A stretch of DNA of 64,000 nt from Streptomyces sp. A 4/2 (GTDB lineage: Bacteria > Actinomycetota > Actinomycetes > Streptomycetales > Streptomycetaceae), in contig NZ_CALNVW010000050.1 of the NCBI RefSeq assembly GCF_940670765.1, positions 121,285 to 185,284 of the forward strand, given 5' to 3'. The notes below the pieces were generated by a model. That model made no database searches. It worked only from the letters and a program-made list of their open reading frames with translations, and was not told where the DNA came from. Shown in pieces: positions 43,077 through 51,377 of this stretch. The stretch's first letter is position 1; the number at the start of each line of letters is the position of its first letter. The position numbers and the translations under genes were made by a program.

Positions 43077-44387
43077 TCAGTGCGGCTTGGCGACGAACTC
43101 CCGGAGGGAGGCGACCATGTAGTCGACCATCTCGCCGGTGATCCCCGGGTACACACCGATCCAGAACGTCCGGTCGGTGATGATGTCGCTGTTGGTCAGC
43201 TCGCCACTGACCCGGTACGTCTCGTGGCGGTACGCGGGGTGCCGGGTGAGGTTGCCCGCGAACAGCAGCCGGGTGCCGATCCTGCGCGCCGTCAGGAAGT
43301 CCACCAGCTCCGGGCGGCTGAAGGGCGCGTCGTCGGTGAGGGTGATGACGAAGCCGAACCAGCTCGGGTCGCTGCCGGGGGTGGCCTCGGGCAGCAGCAG
43401 CCCCGGCACCCCGTCGAGGCCGTCGCGCAGCCGCTGCCAGTTGCGCTTGCGGGCCGCGACGAAATCGGGGAGCTTGGCGAGCTGTGTCAGACCGAGGGCC
43501 GCCTGGATGTCGGTGGCCTTCAGGTTGTAGCCGACGTGCGAGAAGATGTATTTGTGGTCGTACCCGTGCGGCAGGTCGCCCATCTGGTAGTTGAAGCGCT
43601 TGAGGCACTTGTTGTCCTCGCCCGGCTCGCACCAGCAGTCCCGTCCCCAGTCCCGCATCGACTCGGTGATCCGGGCCAGCTCCAGGGTGTTGGTGAGGAC
43701 ACAGCCGCCCTCACCGGTGGTGAGGTGGTGGGCCGGGTAGAAGCTCACGGTGGCGTAGTCACCGAAGGTGCCGGTGTTGCGGCCCTGGTACGTGGAGAGC
43801 ACCGCGTCGCAGTTGTCCTCGATGAGGAACAGGTCGTGCTGCGCTGCCAGTTCGGCGACCTCGGCGACCGGGAAGGGGTTGCCCAGGGTGTGCGCCAGCA
43901 TGATGACCTTGGTGCGCGGGGTGAGCGCCGCCTCGATCCGCTCGACCGTCGTGTTGTACGTCGCCAGGTCCACGTCCACGAAGACGGGCACCAGACCGCA
44001 CTGGATGATCGGGTTGACCGTGGTGGGGAAGCCCGCCGCCACGGTGATCACCTCGTCGCCCGGCCGCAGTCTGCGGTCCTCCAGCTCCGGCACCGCCAGC
44101 GAGGAGAGCGCGAGGAGGTTGGCGGACGATCCCGAGTTGGTCAGGTGTGCCTTGCGGACACCGATGGTCCTGGCGAACTTCCGCTCGAAGAGCAGCGCCT
44201 GGGCACCGGACGCGATCCGCATCTCCAGGGCCTGTTCCACGAGCGCGGCACGGTCGTCCTCGTCGAGGACCGCACCCGACGGCAGGATCGGTGTGACCCC
44301 GGGAACGAACTCGCTCCCGGCCGAGGCCCGGTCACGGTGAAGCTTGCGGGTCTGCTCCAGTATGGACTGCACATCGGGGTCAGCCAT
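43077..44387 (-). CDS. NDP-4-keto-hexose 3-dehydratase (RfbH/UrdQ/SpnQ-type, DegT fold)
   Basis: 436 aa. The fold is DegT/DnrJ/EryC1, but the PLP-lysine position is His: SFYPAHHLTTGEGG. That exchange, together with the Cys set for an iron-sulfur centre (EDNCDAVLS, GRDCWCEPGEDNKC), identifies the E1-type dehydratase and not an aminotransferase. It removes the C-3 hydroxyl of the NDP-4-keto-6-deoxy (or 2,6-dideoxy) hexose with PMP and [2Fe-2S], giving 2,3,6-trideoxyhexose precursors. A reductase partner such as E3 or a general ferredoxin system is not in the window. Its ATG overlaps the 4-ketoreductase stop by 8 nt. Confidence 0.9.
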   Translation of the reverse strand: MADPDVQSILEQTRKLHRDRASAGSEFVPGVTPILPSGAVLDEDDRAALVEQALEMRIASGAQALLFERKFARTIGVRKAHLTNSGSSANLLALSSLAVPELEDRRLRPGDEVITVAAGFPTTVNPIIQCGLVPVFVDVDLATYNTTVERIEAALTPRTKVIMLAHTLGNPFPVAEVAELAAQHDLFLIEDNCDAVLSTYQGRNTGTFGDYATVSFYPAHHLTTGEGGCVLTNTLELARITESMRDWGRDCWCEPGEDNKCLKRFNYQMGDLPHGYDHKYIFSHVGYNLKATDIQAALGLTQLAKLPDFVAARKRNWQRLRDGLDGVPGLLLPEATPGSDPSWFGFVITLTDDAPFSRPELVDFLTARRIGTRLLFAGNLTRHPAYRHETYRVSGELTNSDIITDRTFWIGVYPGITGEMVDYMVASLREFVAKPH

Positions 44388-45384
44388 GAATGCTCTCTCC
44401 GTCCACTGCGAGGGTCGTAAGGGGTACGCCGGGGCCGTCGGCGGGTGGGGCGACGCTGTCCCACAGGGCCCGCAGCGCGTCCGCCGGCGTCCGCGCCGGG
44501 GACCATCCCAGCTCCCGCAGCGCCAGGCCGATGTCGAGCGGCTGCTCTCCGGTCCCGGCGTCGCGGCGTACGGTCGGCGCCGGGGTGCGGACGACCGCGG
44601 CGGTCGAGCCCGCGATCCGGATCAGCGCGTCCACGGCGTCGGTCAGTGCGACTCCGGTACCCGCGCCGATGTTGACGACCGGCGGGACCTCCGGCGCGTC
44701 CGCCGCGGCCAGTACGGCGTCGGCGACGTCCCGGACATCGATGAGGTCCCGCACCCCGTAGATCGGCGGAAGCTTCAACTCACCTGGTTGTTCAGCGAGT
44801 TGCAGGGCCAGCCCGCCGAGCAGGCTGTGCCGTGAGGCGTAGGGGCCGACCGAGACGGTGACCCGCAGGACGACGGCGTCGATACGGCCGTCCCGGACGG
44901 CGCCGGTGACGGTGCGGGTTCCGGCGAGTTTGGTCCTGGCGTACCCGCTGGCCGGGGCGCACGGGGCGGACTCCGACAGGGCGGTGTGCCCGGGGACGCT
45001 GCCGTACTCGTAGGACGAGCCGATGTGCACCAGCCTGACCGGTCCCGGCAGGGCCGCCACCGCCGACACCAGACGCCCGACCAGCGTCACATTGCCCTCG
45101 GTGAGTTCCTCGTCGGTGACGTCCCACAGGGCACCCGCGGCATTGACCACCAGGGTGGGCCGCAGGCGTGCCAGCGCCTCGGTGAGCGTGGCGGCGTCCG
45201 CCCGTACGGCGTCGATCCGGAGCGTTCCGCAGCCGGGGGGCGCCGCGGCGGCCCGGCGCACCACGGCGGTCACCGCCCAGCCCGCGGCCCGCAGCACCGT
45301 ACAGACATGGCGGCCGACGAATCCGGCGCCACCGAGCACGACGGCGACGGGCGGCGCCGGGCCGTCGTTCCCCACTGCGCGCAT
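44380..45384 (-). CDS. NDP-hexose 4-ketoreductase (NAD-dependent epimerase/dehydratase family)
   Basis: 334 aa, ATG at 45384. Extended SDR: NAD(P) motif VAVVLGGAGFVGRHVCTVLRAAGW (about 12-35), VVNAAGALWDV, and the catalytic SSYEYGS...SGYARTKL (Ser, Tyr-x3-Lys). Ends with a Cys-free DIGLALRELGWSPA segment typical of sugar 4-ketoreductases. It would set the C-4 hydroxyl after deoxygenation. It is the first gene of the pair with the 3-dehydratase and is divergent from glycosyltransferase 4. Product stereochemistry (rhodinose- or amicetose-like) cannot be read. Confidence 0.86.
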   Translation of the reverse strand: MRAVGNDGPAPPVAVVLGGAGFVGRHVCTVLRAAGWAVTAVVRRAAAAPPGCGTLRIDAVRADAATLTEALARLRPTLVVNAAGALWDVTDEELTEGNVTLVGRLVSAVAALPGPVRLVHIGSSYEYGSVPGHTALSESAPCAPASGYARTKLAGTRTVTGAVRDGRIDAVVLRVTVSVGPYASRHSLLGGLALQLAEQPGELKLPPIYGVRDLIDVRDVADAVLAAADAPEVPPVVNIGAGTGVALTDAVDALIRIAGSTAAVVRTPAPTVRRDAGTGEQPLDIGLALRELGWSPARTPADALRALWDSVAPPADGPGVPLTTLAVDGESIHG

Positions 45385-45519
45385 GGGCAGCCTCTCTGGC
45401 TCGCTGGACACTCGGACCCTCACTGGACAACCGGGGCTCGCGGACCCCGGGGCCCGTCGCTCACTATTCACACGGATCGCCTTCCCGGGCACCCGCGTCC
45501 CCCCTTGCCGGACCGAACT

Positions 45520-45535
45520 CTGGGTGTTTCCCCCG
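45520..45535. promoter_or_regulatory. PAS-LuxR (PimM-type) operator, divergent 4-ketoreductase/GT 4 region
   Basis: CTGGGTGTTTCCCCCG matches CTVGGGAWWTCCCBAG in 13 of 16 positions. It lies 85 bp before the GT 4 start, in the 235-bp divergent region. It is the weakest of the three sites but sits at the equivalent place. Confidence 0.5.
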
Positions 45536-45619
45536 ACTCCGCGGGCCACCGCCCCCGTCGGCCGGGGAGCGGACGAACCTGGACCCGCACCGGATCACCC
45601 GTCCACCCAGGAGTCCACC

Positions 45620-46888
45620 GTGCGCGTGCTGTTCGCGACCATCCCCGAGAAGTCCCATCTCTTCTGTCTGACCCCGCTCGCCTGGGCCGCGCGGGCCGCC
45701 GGTCACGAGGTCCGTGTCGCCAGTACCGCGGAGTTCGTCGACGTCATCGCCCGTACCGGCATGACCGCGGTGGCGGTGGGCAGCAACGACGGCATCAGCG
45801 CGGCGATGAGCGCGAACCGCGAGACGCAGCAGTGGGACTCGGTCAACTGGAGTGAGCTCGATCCGCCGAACCCCACCTACCAGGAGGAGTTCGACCGCGC
45901 CCAGCTCGGGGCGTACGGGTGCGCGATGTACAACGAGCCGATGATCGACGACCTGGTGGCGTTCGCCCGGGACTGGCGGCCCGATCTCGTCGTCTGGGAT
46001 CCGCTGACCTACGCGGGGCCGATCGCCGCGGGCGTGGCGGGTGCCGCGCACGTGCGGTCGCTGTGCTTCGCCGACGTGTGGGTGAAGAAGCGCCAGCTGT
46101 TCCTGAAGCTCGCCGCCGAGGCCCCGGCCGACGAACGGGCCAGGGACCCGCTGGGCGGCTGGCTCACCGAGCGCACGGAGCAGTTCGGAGGTACCTACTC
46201 CCCCGAGTCGACCACCGGTCAGCTGACCCTGGACCCGCTGCCCGACAGCCTCGCCATCGACACCGGGGTGGCGCGGGCCCCGGTGCGCTTCGTGCCGTAC
46301 AACGGTCCCGCGGTGGTGCCCGCCTGGCTGCGGACGCCGCCGGAACGCCCCCGGATCTGTCTGAGTCTCGGCGCGTCGAACACCGAGCGCTACGGCGGTG
46401 ACTACGTGTCGAAGTCCGACATCCTGGAGTCCCTGGCGGAGCTGGACGCCGAGGTGGTGGCCGCGCTGCTGCCCTCGCAGGTAAGGGAGTTGGGGGCGCT
46501 GCCGGCGAACGTCCGGGTGGTGGAGTCCGTGCCGCTGCACGCGCTGCTGCCGAGCTGTTCGGTGCTGATCCACCACGGCGGTTTCGGCAGCTACGCCAAC
46601 GCGCTGGTCCACGGCGTCCCGCAGCTCACCGTCACCACCCCGGTGGCCGATCAGATCTACCGCGGGGCCGGTCTGGAGAGCCAGGGCGCGGGGCTGCTGC
46701 TCGAAAGCGCCAGCGCCACGGCGGGGCAGGTGCGGGAGAGGACCGCGCGGATCCTGTCCGACGCGGCCTTCCAGGAGAACTCCGACCGGCTGCGCGAGGA
46801 GGCGCTGGCGCGTCCGGCACCGGCCGATGTGATTCCGGTACTGGAGAAGCTGGTCGCCGAGCGCCGGACCGATCCCTGGACGGTCTGA
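45620..46888 (+). CDS. Glycosyltransferase 4 (activator-dependent DesVII/EryCIII-type)
   Basis: 422 aa, GTG start at 45620. N-terminus VRVLFATIPEKSHLFCLTPLAWAARAAGHEVRVAS with the KSH catalytic His, and a WDSVNWSELDPPNPTYQEEFDRAQLG stretch that is typical of the activator-dependent GT subfamily (EryCIII, DesVII, TylM2). The C-domain has VESVPLHALLPSCSVLIHHGGFGSYANALVHGVPQLTVTTPVADQ. Members of this group usually need a P450-like auxiliary protein (DesVIII/EryCII); none is in the window, so it may lie outside. It is convergent with the response-regulator gene. Confidence 0.88.
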   Translation: MRVLFATIPEKSHLFCLTPLAWAARAAGHEVRVASTAEFVDVIARTGMTAVAVGSNDGISAAMSANRETQQWDSVNWSELDPPNPTYQEEFDRAQLGAYGCAMYNEPMIDDLVAFARDWRPDLVVWDPLTYAGPIAAGVAGAAHVRSLCFADVWVKKRQLFLKLAAEAPADERARDPLGGWLTERTEQFGGTYSPESTTGQLTLDPLPDSLAIDTGVARAPVRFVPYNGPAVVPAWLRTPPERPRICLSLGASNTERYGGDYVSKSDILESLAELDAEVVAALLPSQVRELGALPANVRVVESVPLHALLPSCSVLIHHGGFGSYANALVHGVPQLTVTTPVADQIYRGAGLESQGAGLLLESASATAGQVRERTARILSDAAFQENSDRLREEALARPAPADVIPVLEKLVAERRTDPWTV

Positions 46889-46914
46889 CGCGGCAGGCTC
46901 CGGCTGCCCCTGTC

Positions 46915-46947
46915 CCCGGGCCGGGTCAGGGATCGACCGGGCCCGGG
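46915..46947. terminator. GC-rich hairpin between convergent GT 4 and the response regulator
   Basis: CCCGGGCCGGGTC and GACCGGGCCCGGG form a 13-bp stem with one mismatch and a 7-nt loop, ending 1 nt before the response-regulator stop. It is a likely bidirectional terminator. Confidence 0.65.
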
Positions 46948-46948
46948 A

Positions 46949-47608
46949 TCACTGCTCCTGGGCCGGGACGACACCCGCCTCGTGCGCGATCAGTCCGGCC
47001 TGGGTGCGGTTCGCGCAGCTCAGCTTGTCGAGCATCCGTGACACATAGCCCTTGATCGTCGCCTCGGAGAGGTGGAGCCGGGCCGCGATCCGCGCGTTGG
47101 ACAGGCCCTCGCCGAGGCAGGCGAGCACCTCGGTCTCCCGCTCGGTCAGCGTCGCGACGAGCTGCCGGGCCCGGTCCCGCGCGGACGAGGTGTCCGTCGA
47201 CGCGGCGACCAGCCTGCGGGCCGCCACCGCGGACAGCACGGTGTGGCCCTCGGCGGCCACCCGTACCAGTCCTATCAGGTCCTCCGGCGGGGTGGACTTG
47301 ACCAGGAAGCCCGCCGCACCGGCCCGCAGCGCGCGCATCACGTACTGGTCGGCGTCGAACGTCGTCAGCACCACGATGGGCGGCGGGTCGGGGAGCCGGC
47401 CGATGCGTTCGATCGCGGTGAGCCCGTCGACGCCCGGCATCCGCAGGTCCATCAGTACGACGTCCGGCCTGCTGCGTACCACCGCGTCGACACCGGCCGC
47501 CCCGTCGTGCGCCTCGTCGACGACTTCGATGTCGGGGGCGGAGCCGAGGATCGTGCGCAGGAACACGCAGACCATCGGCTCGTCGTCCACCACCACTACC
47601 CGGATCAT
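46949..47608 (-). CDS. NarL-type response regulator
   Basis: 219 aa. Intact receiver: VVVVDDEPMV acidic pair, VVLMDLRMPGVDG phospho-acceptor Asp (about residue 53), VVLTTFDADQY, LVKSTPPEDL Lys. C-terminal LuxR HTH: LTERETEVLACLGEGLSNARIAARLHLSEATIKGYVSRMLDKLSCANRTQ. It partners the histidine kinase whose stop is 3 nt upstream of its start, so it is a two-component system. The adjacent YceI and ABC transporter genes, divergent from the kinase, are the likely targets; this is inference. Confidence 0.92.
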   Translation of the reverse strand: MIRVVVVDDEPMVCVFLRTILGSAPDIEVVDEAHDGAAGVDAVVRSRPDVVLMDLRMPGVDGLTAIERIGRLPDPPPIVVLTTFDADQYVMRALRAGAAGFLVKSTPPEDLIGLVRVAAEGHTVLSAVAARRLVAASTDTSSARDRARQLVATLTERETEVLACLGEGLSNARIAARLHLSEATIKGYVSRMLDKLSCANRTQAGLIAHEAGVVPAQEQ

Positions 47609-47611
47609 GAC

Positions 47612-48808
47612 TCACACCGCCGATTCCGCAGTAGGTACGTAGGCGGGCAGGGTCGCCGCGAGGCAGAACCCGCCGTCCGGCGCGGGTCCGGCGCGCAGGG
47701 TGCCGTGGACCAGTTCGATGCGCTGCCTGAGGTTGACGATGCCGAGGCCGGACCCGGTCTCGACCAGGGCGCTGCTGGGTCTGCCGGTGGGGGGCGTGTT
47801 GTGGATCGTGACCCGCAACTGGGCCTCCTCGTACTCGACGCGCACGGTGACCCGCGCGCCGGGCGCGTGTTTGCGTACGTTGGTCAGCGCCTCCCGCACG
47901 ATGCGGTACGCGGTACGGCCGACGACCGGCGAGGCGAGCGACCGGTCGCCCTCCTCGACCAGTTCGGTGGGTATGCCGACCGCGGCCGACTCGGCGATGA
48001 GCGTGGTGAATCCGTCCGCCGACGGTGTGGTGTCCTCCTCCGGGGCGGTGCGCAGAATGCCCACCAGGTCCCGGAGTTCGTCCAGTGCCTGGCAGCCCGC
48101 GGCGCGCAGTTCCTCCGTGGCCCGCCGGGTCGCTTCGTCGCGCGCCGTCATCTGCAGTGCACCGGCCTGGAGCACCATCAGACTCACCCGGTGGGTGACC
48201 ACGTCGTGCATCTCCCCCGCCAGCCGGGCCCGTTCCTCGTCGCGGGCCTGCTCGGCGAGCAGATGGTGTTCCCGCTCGGCCCGCTCGGCCCGCTCGGTCA
48301 GCGCGAGCACCAGGCGGCGTCGGGCGTCCAGGTACAGGCCGAGCAGCGGCCCGGACACGGTGCGGAGCAGGCCGATCGTGATGATGGTGGCCGTGGGCTG
48401 CCAGACCCGCGCGACGATGAGCGTGAACCCGGTCAGAGCGACGAACGCGGTCCGGCGGCTCGTCCCGTAGAACAGCGGCCCGGTGGCGGCGAGCGCCGTC
48501 GCGTAGGGCGCCCACACGTTGCCGGGGCGGGCCGGGGTCAGCGCGTGCGCCGGGGAGATCAGCAGCGTCACGGCCAGGGTGAACGCGCCGAGCACAGCGA
48601 CGACCGTCAGCGGGGCGCGGCGGCGCAGGACGAGTGAGCCGCAGGCGAGGGCCTGCACCCCCAGTAACACCTCGGCGAGCGGCCCCGGGTGGTCCGGCCA
48701 CCAGGTCGCGCCGGCGAGCGTGGCCCCGGTGTCGAGCAGTACGAAGAAGACCGCGATCACCACGTCCACGGCGACCCGGTGCCGACGGTGCCAGCGCTCT
48801 TCTCTCAC
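47612..48808 (-). CDS. Sensor histidine kinase (NarL-partner, HisKA_3 type)
   Basis: 398 aa, GTG start at 48808. About four to five N-terminal membrane segments (VAVDVVIAVFFVLLDTGATL, LAEVLLGVQALACGSLVL, LTVVAVLGAFTLAVTLLIS and others). DHp box ARLAGEMHDVVTHRVSLMVLQAG with the phospho-His in EMHD; ATPase N-box REALTNVRKHAPGA and G-box GSGLGIVNLRQRIELV. It signals to the response regulator encoded 3 nt downstream. Codon 48 is TTA (48665-48667, in EVLLGVQ), so expression is probably bldA-dependent. It is divergent from the YceI gene. Confidence 0.9.
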   Translation of the reverse strand: MREERWHRRHRVAVDVVIAVFFVLLDTGATLAGATWWPDHPGPLAEVLLGVQALACGSLVLRRRAPLTVVAVLGAFTLAVTLLISPAHALTPARPGNVWAPYATALAATGPLFYGTSRRTAFVALTGFTLIVARVWQPTATIITIGLLRTVSGPLLGLYLDARRRLVLALTERAERAEREHHLLAEQARDEERARLAGEMHDVVTHRVSLMVLQAGALQMTARDEATRRATEELRAAGCQALDELRDLVGILRTAPEEDTTPSADGFTTLIAESAAVGIPTELVEEGDRSLASPVVGRTAYRIVREALTNVRKHAPGARVTVRVEYEEAQLRVTIHNTPPTGRPSSALVETGSGLGIVNLRQRIELVHGTLRAGPAPDGGFCLAATLPAYVPTAESAV

Positions 48809-48985
48809 GCGGCACACGTTATGCCACGCGCGGGTCCGCGGGGTGTGCCTCCGCCGACAAGCAGACCCCCGGCCGGGGCGCAACCTACGAAAGTCGCATC
48901 CCGCCCCGTACGACCGGACGTTCGTCTCCTTCACGACCGACCGGCGGCCCTGCTGTTCGCCGTCCGGACGCCGTGTAATGGGTGC

Positions 48986-49501
48986 ATGGAAACGAACCGG
49001 GGCAACGGGGCCGCGACTCCCCAGCTGGGCCGCTACGAGATCGACACCAGCAGTTCGGTCATCAAGTTCAGGACCAAGCACATGTTCGGTCTCGGCTCGG
49101 TGCTCGGCACCTTCGCGATCCGCGGCGGGACGGTCGATGTCGCCGAACCGCTCGGGGAGTCGAGCGTCCGCGTCGAGATCGACACGGCCAGCTTCGAGAC
49201 GGGGACCGAGAAGCGGGACTCGACCGTACGGTCGAAGACCTTCCTCGACACCGGCCGCTATCCGACGATGACCTTCGTCTCCGAGAGCGTCGACGCCACC
49301 GGCATCACCGGGCAGCTGACCGTGCGCGAGGTGACCAGGCCGGTCACCCTGGCGATCCAGGAGTCGCGGACCGCCCCCGGTGCGTTCAGCGCCGTGGCCA
49401 CGACGCGGATCGACCGGCTGGAGTTCGGGGTGACCGGGTCCCGCGGGATGACCGGGCGCTACCTCGATCTGACGCTGGAGATCCAGTGCACACGCACCTG
49501 A
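48986..49501 (+). CDS. YceI family protein
   Basis: 171 aa, ATG at 48986. Lipocalin-like YceI fold: GRYEIDTSSSVIKFRTKHMFGLGSVLGTFAIRGGTVDV, VRVEIDTASFETGTEKRDSTVRSKTFLDTGRYPTMTFVS, GQLTVREVTRPVTLAI, FGVTGSRGMTGRYLDLTLEIQ. Members bind isoprenoid or other hydrophobic ligands. No signal peptide is present, so it is cytoplasmic. It lies 45 bp before the ABC ATPase in the same orientation and may bind the hydrophobic product or a precursor for export; that is inference. Confidence 0.87.
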   Translation: METNRGNGAATPQLGRYEIDTSSSVIKFRTKHMFGLGSVLGTFAIRGGTVDVAEPLGESSVRVEIDTASFETGTEKRDSTVRSKTFLDTGRYPTMTFVSESVDATGITGQLTVREVTRPVTLAIQESRTAPGAFSAVATTRIDRLEFGVTGSRGMTGRYLDLTLEIQCTRT

Positions 49502-49546
49502 GACCGTCGCACGTCCGCCGCCACCCGCACCCGGGCCGGGTCGCGC

Positions 49547-50506
49547 ATGTCTAGCGCGGTGGTGGTCGAGGACCTGCACAAGACGTACGGCACGCTGCGG
49601 GCCGTGCACGGGGTGAGCTTCTCCGTCGAGCACGGGGAGATATTCGCGCTGCTCGGCCGCAACGGCGCCGGGAAGACCACCACGATGGAGATCCTGGAGG
49701 GCTTCCGCACCCGGGACAGCGGTCGCGCCGAGGTGCTGGGGCTCGATCCGGGTGACACCTCCACGGAACGGGCTCTGCGCGAGCGGATCGGCCTGGTGCT
49801 CCAGGACATCGCCGTGGAACCGTATCTGACGGTCCGTGAGACGATCGCGCGCAATGCGGGGTACTACCCGTCGCCGCGTGACGTCGCCGAAGTGATCACG
49901 CTGGTCGACCTCGCCGGTCAGGAGAACCGCAAGGTCAGAGCGCTGTCCGGCGGTCAGAAGCGGCGCCTGGACCTGGCGCTCGGCATCATCGGCAACCCGG
50001 GCGTGCTCTTCCTCGACGAGCCGACGACGGGCTTCGACCCGAACGCGCGCCGGGGTGCCTGGCAGCTCGTACGCGATCTGCGCGACGCCGGGATGACCAT
50101 CGTGCTCACCACGCACTACATGGAAGAGGCCCAGGAGCTGGCGGACCGGGTGGCGGTGATCTCCAAGGGCGAGATCGTGGCCGAGGGGACGCCGGAGACG
50201 CTCGGCGGCCGGGACACCGCCAAGGCCCGGATCAGCTTCGCCCTGCCCGAGGGGTGCGCGCTCTCCGACCTCCCGGTCGACGCCGCACCCGCGCACGGGA
50301 TGTCCGAGCCCGCACACGGGCTGATCGTGGTCGAGTCCGCCGAACCGACGCGGACGCTGCACCAGTTGACCGGCTGGGCCCTCGACCGGGGCACGGTCCT
50401 CGACCGGCTGTCGGTCGACCGGCCGAGCCTGGAGGACGTCTATCTGCATCTGACGGACCAGGGCGCAGGCGCACCGGAACACACACTGGAGAGGAGCGCA
50501 CGGTGA
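49547..50506 (+). CDS. ABC transporter ATP-binding protein (DrrA-like)
   Basis: 319 aa. Nucleotide-binding domain with Walker A LLGRNGAGKTTTMEIL (about 38-53), Q-loop VLQDIAVE, signature RALSGGQKRRLDLALG, Walker B VLFLDEPTTGFDP, and switch His in VLTTHYMEEAQELADR. A C-terminal extension of about 90 residues with VLDRLSVDRPSLEDVYLHLTDQG is typical of the DrrA family of antibiotic exporters. It energises the permease that follows with a 4-nt overlap (GTGA at 50503-50506). Likely role: export of, and self-resistance to, the cluster product. Confidence 0.92.
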   Translation: MSSAVVVEDLHKTYGTLRAVHGVSFSVEHGEIFALLGRNGAGKTTTMEILEGFRTRDSGRAEVLGLDPGDTSTERALRERIGLVLQDIAVEPYLTVRETIARNAGYYPSPRDVAEVITLVDLAGQENRKVRALSGGQKRRLDLALGIIGNPGVLFLDEPTTGFDPNARRGAWQLVRDLRDAGMTIVLTTHYMEEAQELADRVAVISKGEIVAEGTPETLGGRDTAKARISFALPEGCALSDLPVDAAPAHGMSEPAHGLIVVESAEPTRTLHQLTGWALDRGTVLDRLSVDRPSLEDVYLHLTDQGAGAPEHTLERSAR

Positions 50507-51306
50507 GTACCGTCACCGCCGCTGCCGACGTCCGCCGGTCCCCGCACCGTGACTGGGCGTTGCTGTGGCACCAGATCCGCTACGAGCAGCTCACCTTCTG
50601 GCGTAATCCGCAGAGCGCGTTCTTCACCTTCCTCTTCCCGGTCGTGGTCATCGCGATCTTCGGTGCGCTGTTCGGCGCCGTGGGCAGCAGTGACTTCTTC
50701 TACGGGCGGTCGGCGCTCCAGTACTACGTCTCCACCGTCGCCGCGGTCTCCGTACTGGGCGCCTGTTACAGCCAGTTGGCGATCGTGCTGTCGACCCGCA
50801 GGCAGAACGGCATCCTCAAGCGCGTGCGGGCGACGCCCCTGCCGACGTACATCTACTTCCTGGGGCTGCTCGCGCACTGCATCGTCGTCAGCATCGTGGA
50901 CGTCGCGCTGATCATCGGTGTCGGCAGGCTCTACGGGGTCCCGTTCCCGGCGGGCTCCCAGTGGCCCGCGATCGCGGTGACCCTCGTACTGGGGTCTGCC
51001 AGCTTCTGCGCCCTGGGGGTCGCGGTGGCCTCCCTGATCCGCAACGCCGAGGCCGCGCCGTCGGTCGTGCAGCTGATCCTCTTCCCGCTGGTCTTCATCT
51101 CCGGCACGTACATGCCGATCCACTCCGGCACGCTGAACAGCATCTCGGCGGCGCTGCCGGTGCGGCCGTTCAACGAGGCCCTGCTCAGTGCGTTCGCCGA
51201 GCACTCGGGGGTGCCGTGGAAGAACTTCGCGGTGCTGCTGATCTGGGGCACGGCCGGGGCGGTCGTCGCCATCCGCCGGTTCCAATGGGCCCCCCGGCAG
51301 GAGTGA
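50503..51306 (+). CDS. ABC-2 type transporter permease (DrrB-like)
   Basis: 267 aa, GTG start at 50503 with GGAG upstream. About six membrane spans: FFTFLFPVVVIAIFGALFG, YYVSTVAAVSVLGACYSQLAIVL, LPTYIYFLGLLAHCIVVSIVDVALIIG, PAIAVTLVLGSASFCALGVAVASL, VVQLILFPLVFISGTYMPI and FAVLLIWGTAGAVVAI. The cytoplasmic RRQNGILKRVRATPLP loop is characteristic of ABC-2 drug permeases. It pairs with the ATPase upstream. Ends convergently with the PKS, separated by a strong hairpin. Confidence 0.9.
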   Translation: MSTVTAAADVRRSPHRDWALLWHQIRYEQLTFWRNPQSAFFTFLFPVVVIAIFGALFGAVGSSDFFYGRSALQYYVSTVAAVSVLGACYSQLAIVLSTRRQNGILKRVRATPLPTYIYFLGLLAHCIVVSIVDVALIIGVGRLYGVPFPAGSQWPAIAVTLVLGSASFCALGVAVASLIRNAEAAPSVVQLILFPLVFISGTYMPIHSGTLNSISAALPVRPFNEALLSAFAEHSGVPWKNFAVLLIWGTAGAVVAIRRFQWAPRQE

Positions 51307-51377
51307 CTCCGGTCAACTCCGCTGCTGTACCGGCCGGTTGATCCGGCCCCCACGAACGGCCGTCCGCACGGCCGAAA

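Noticed and set aside
43077..44387. Sugar aminotransferase (DegT/DnrJ family), which would imply an aminosugar
   Set aside because: The PLP-binding Lys is His and iron-sulfur Cys residues are present, which define the 3-dehydratase branch instead.
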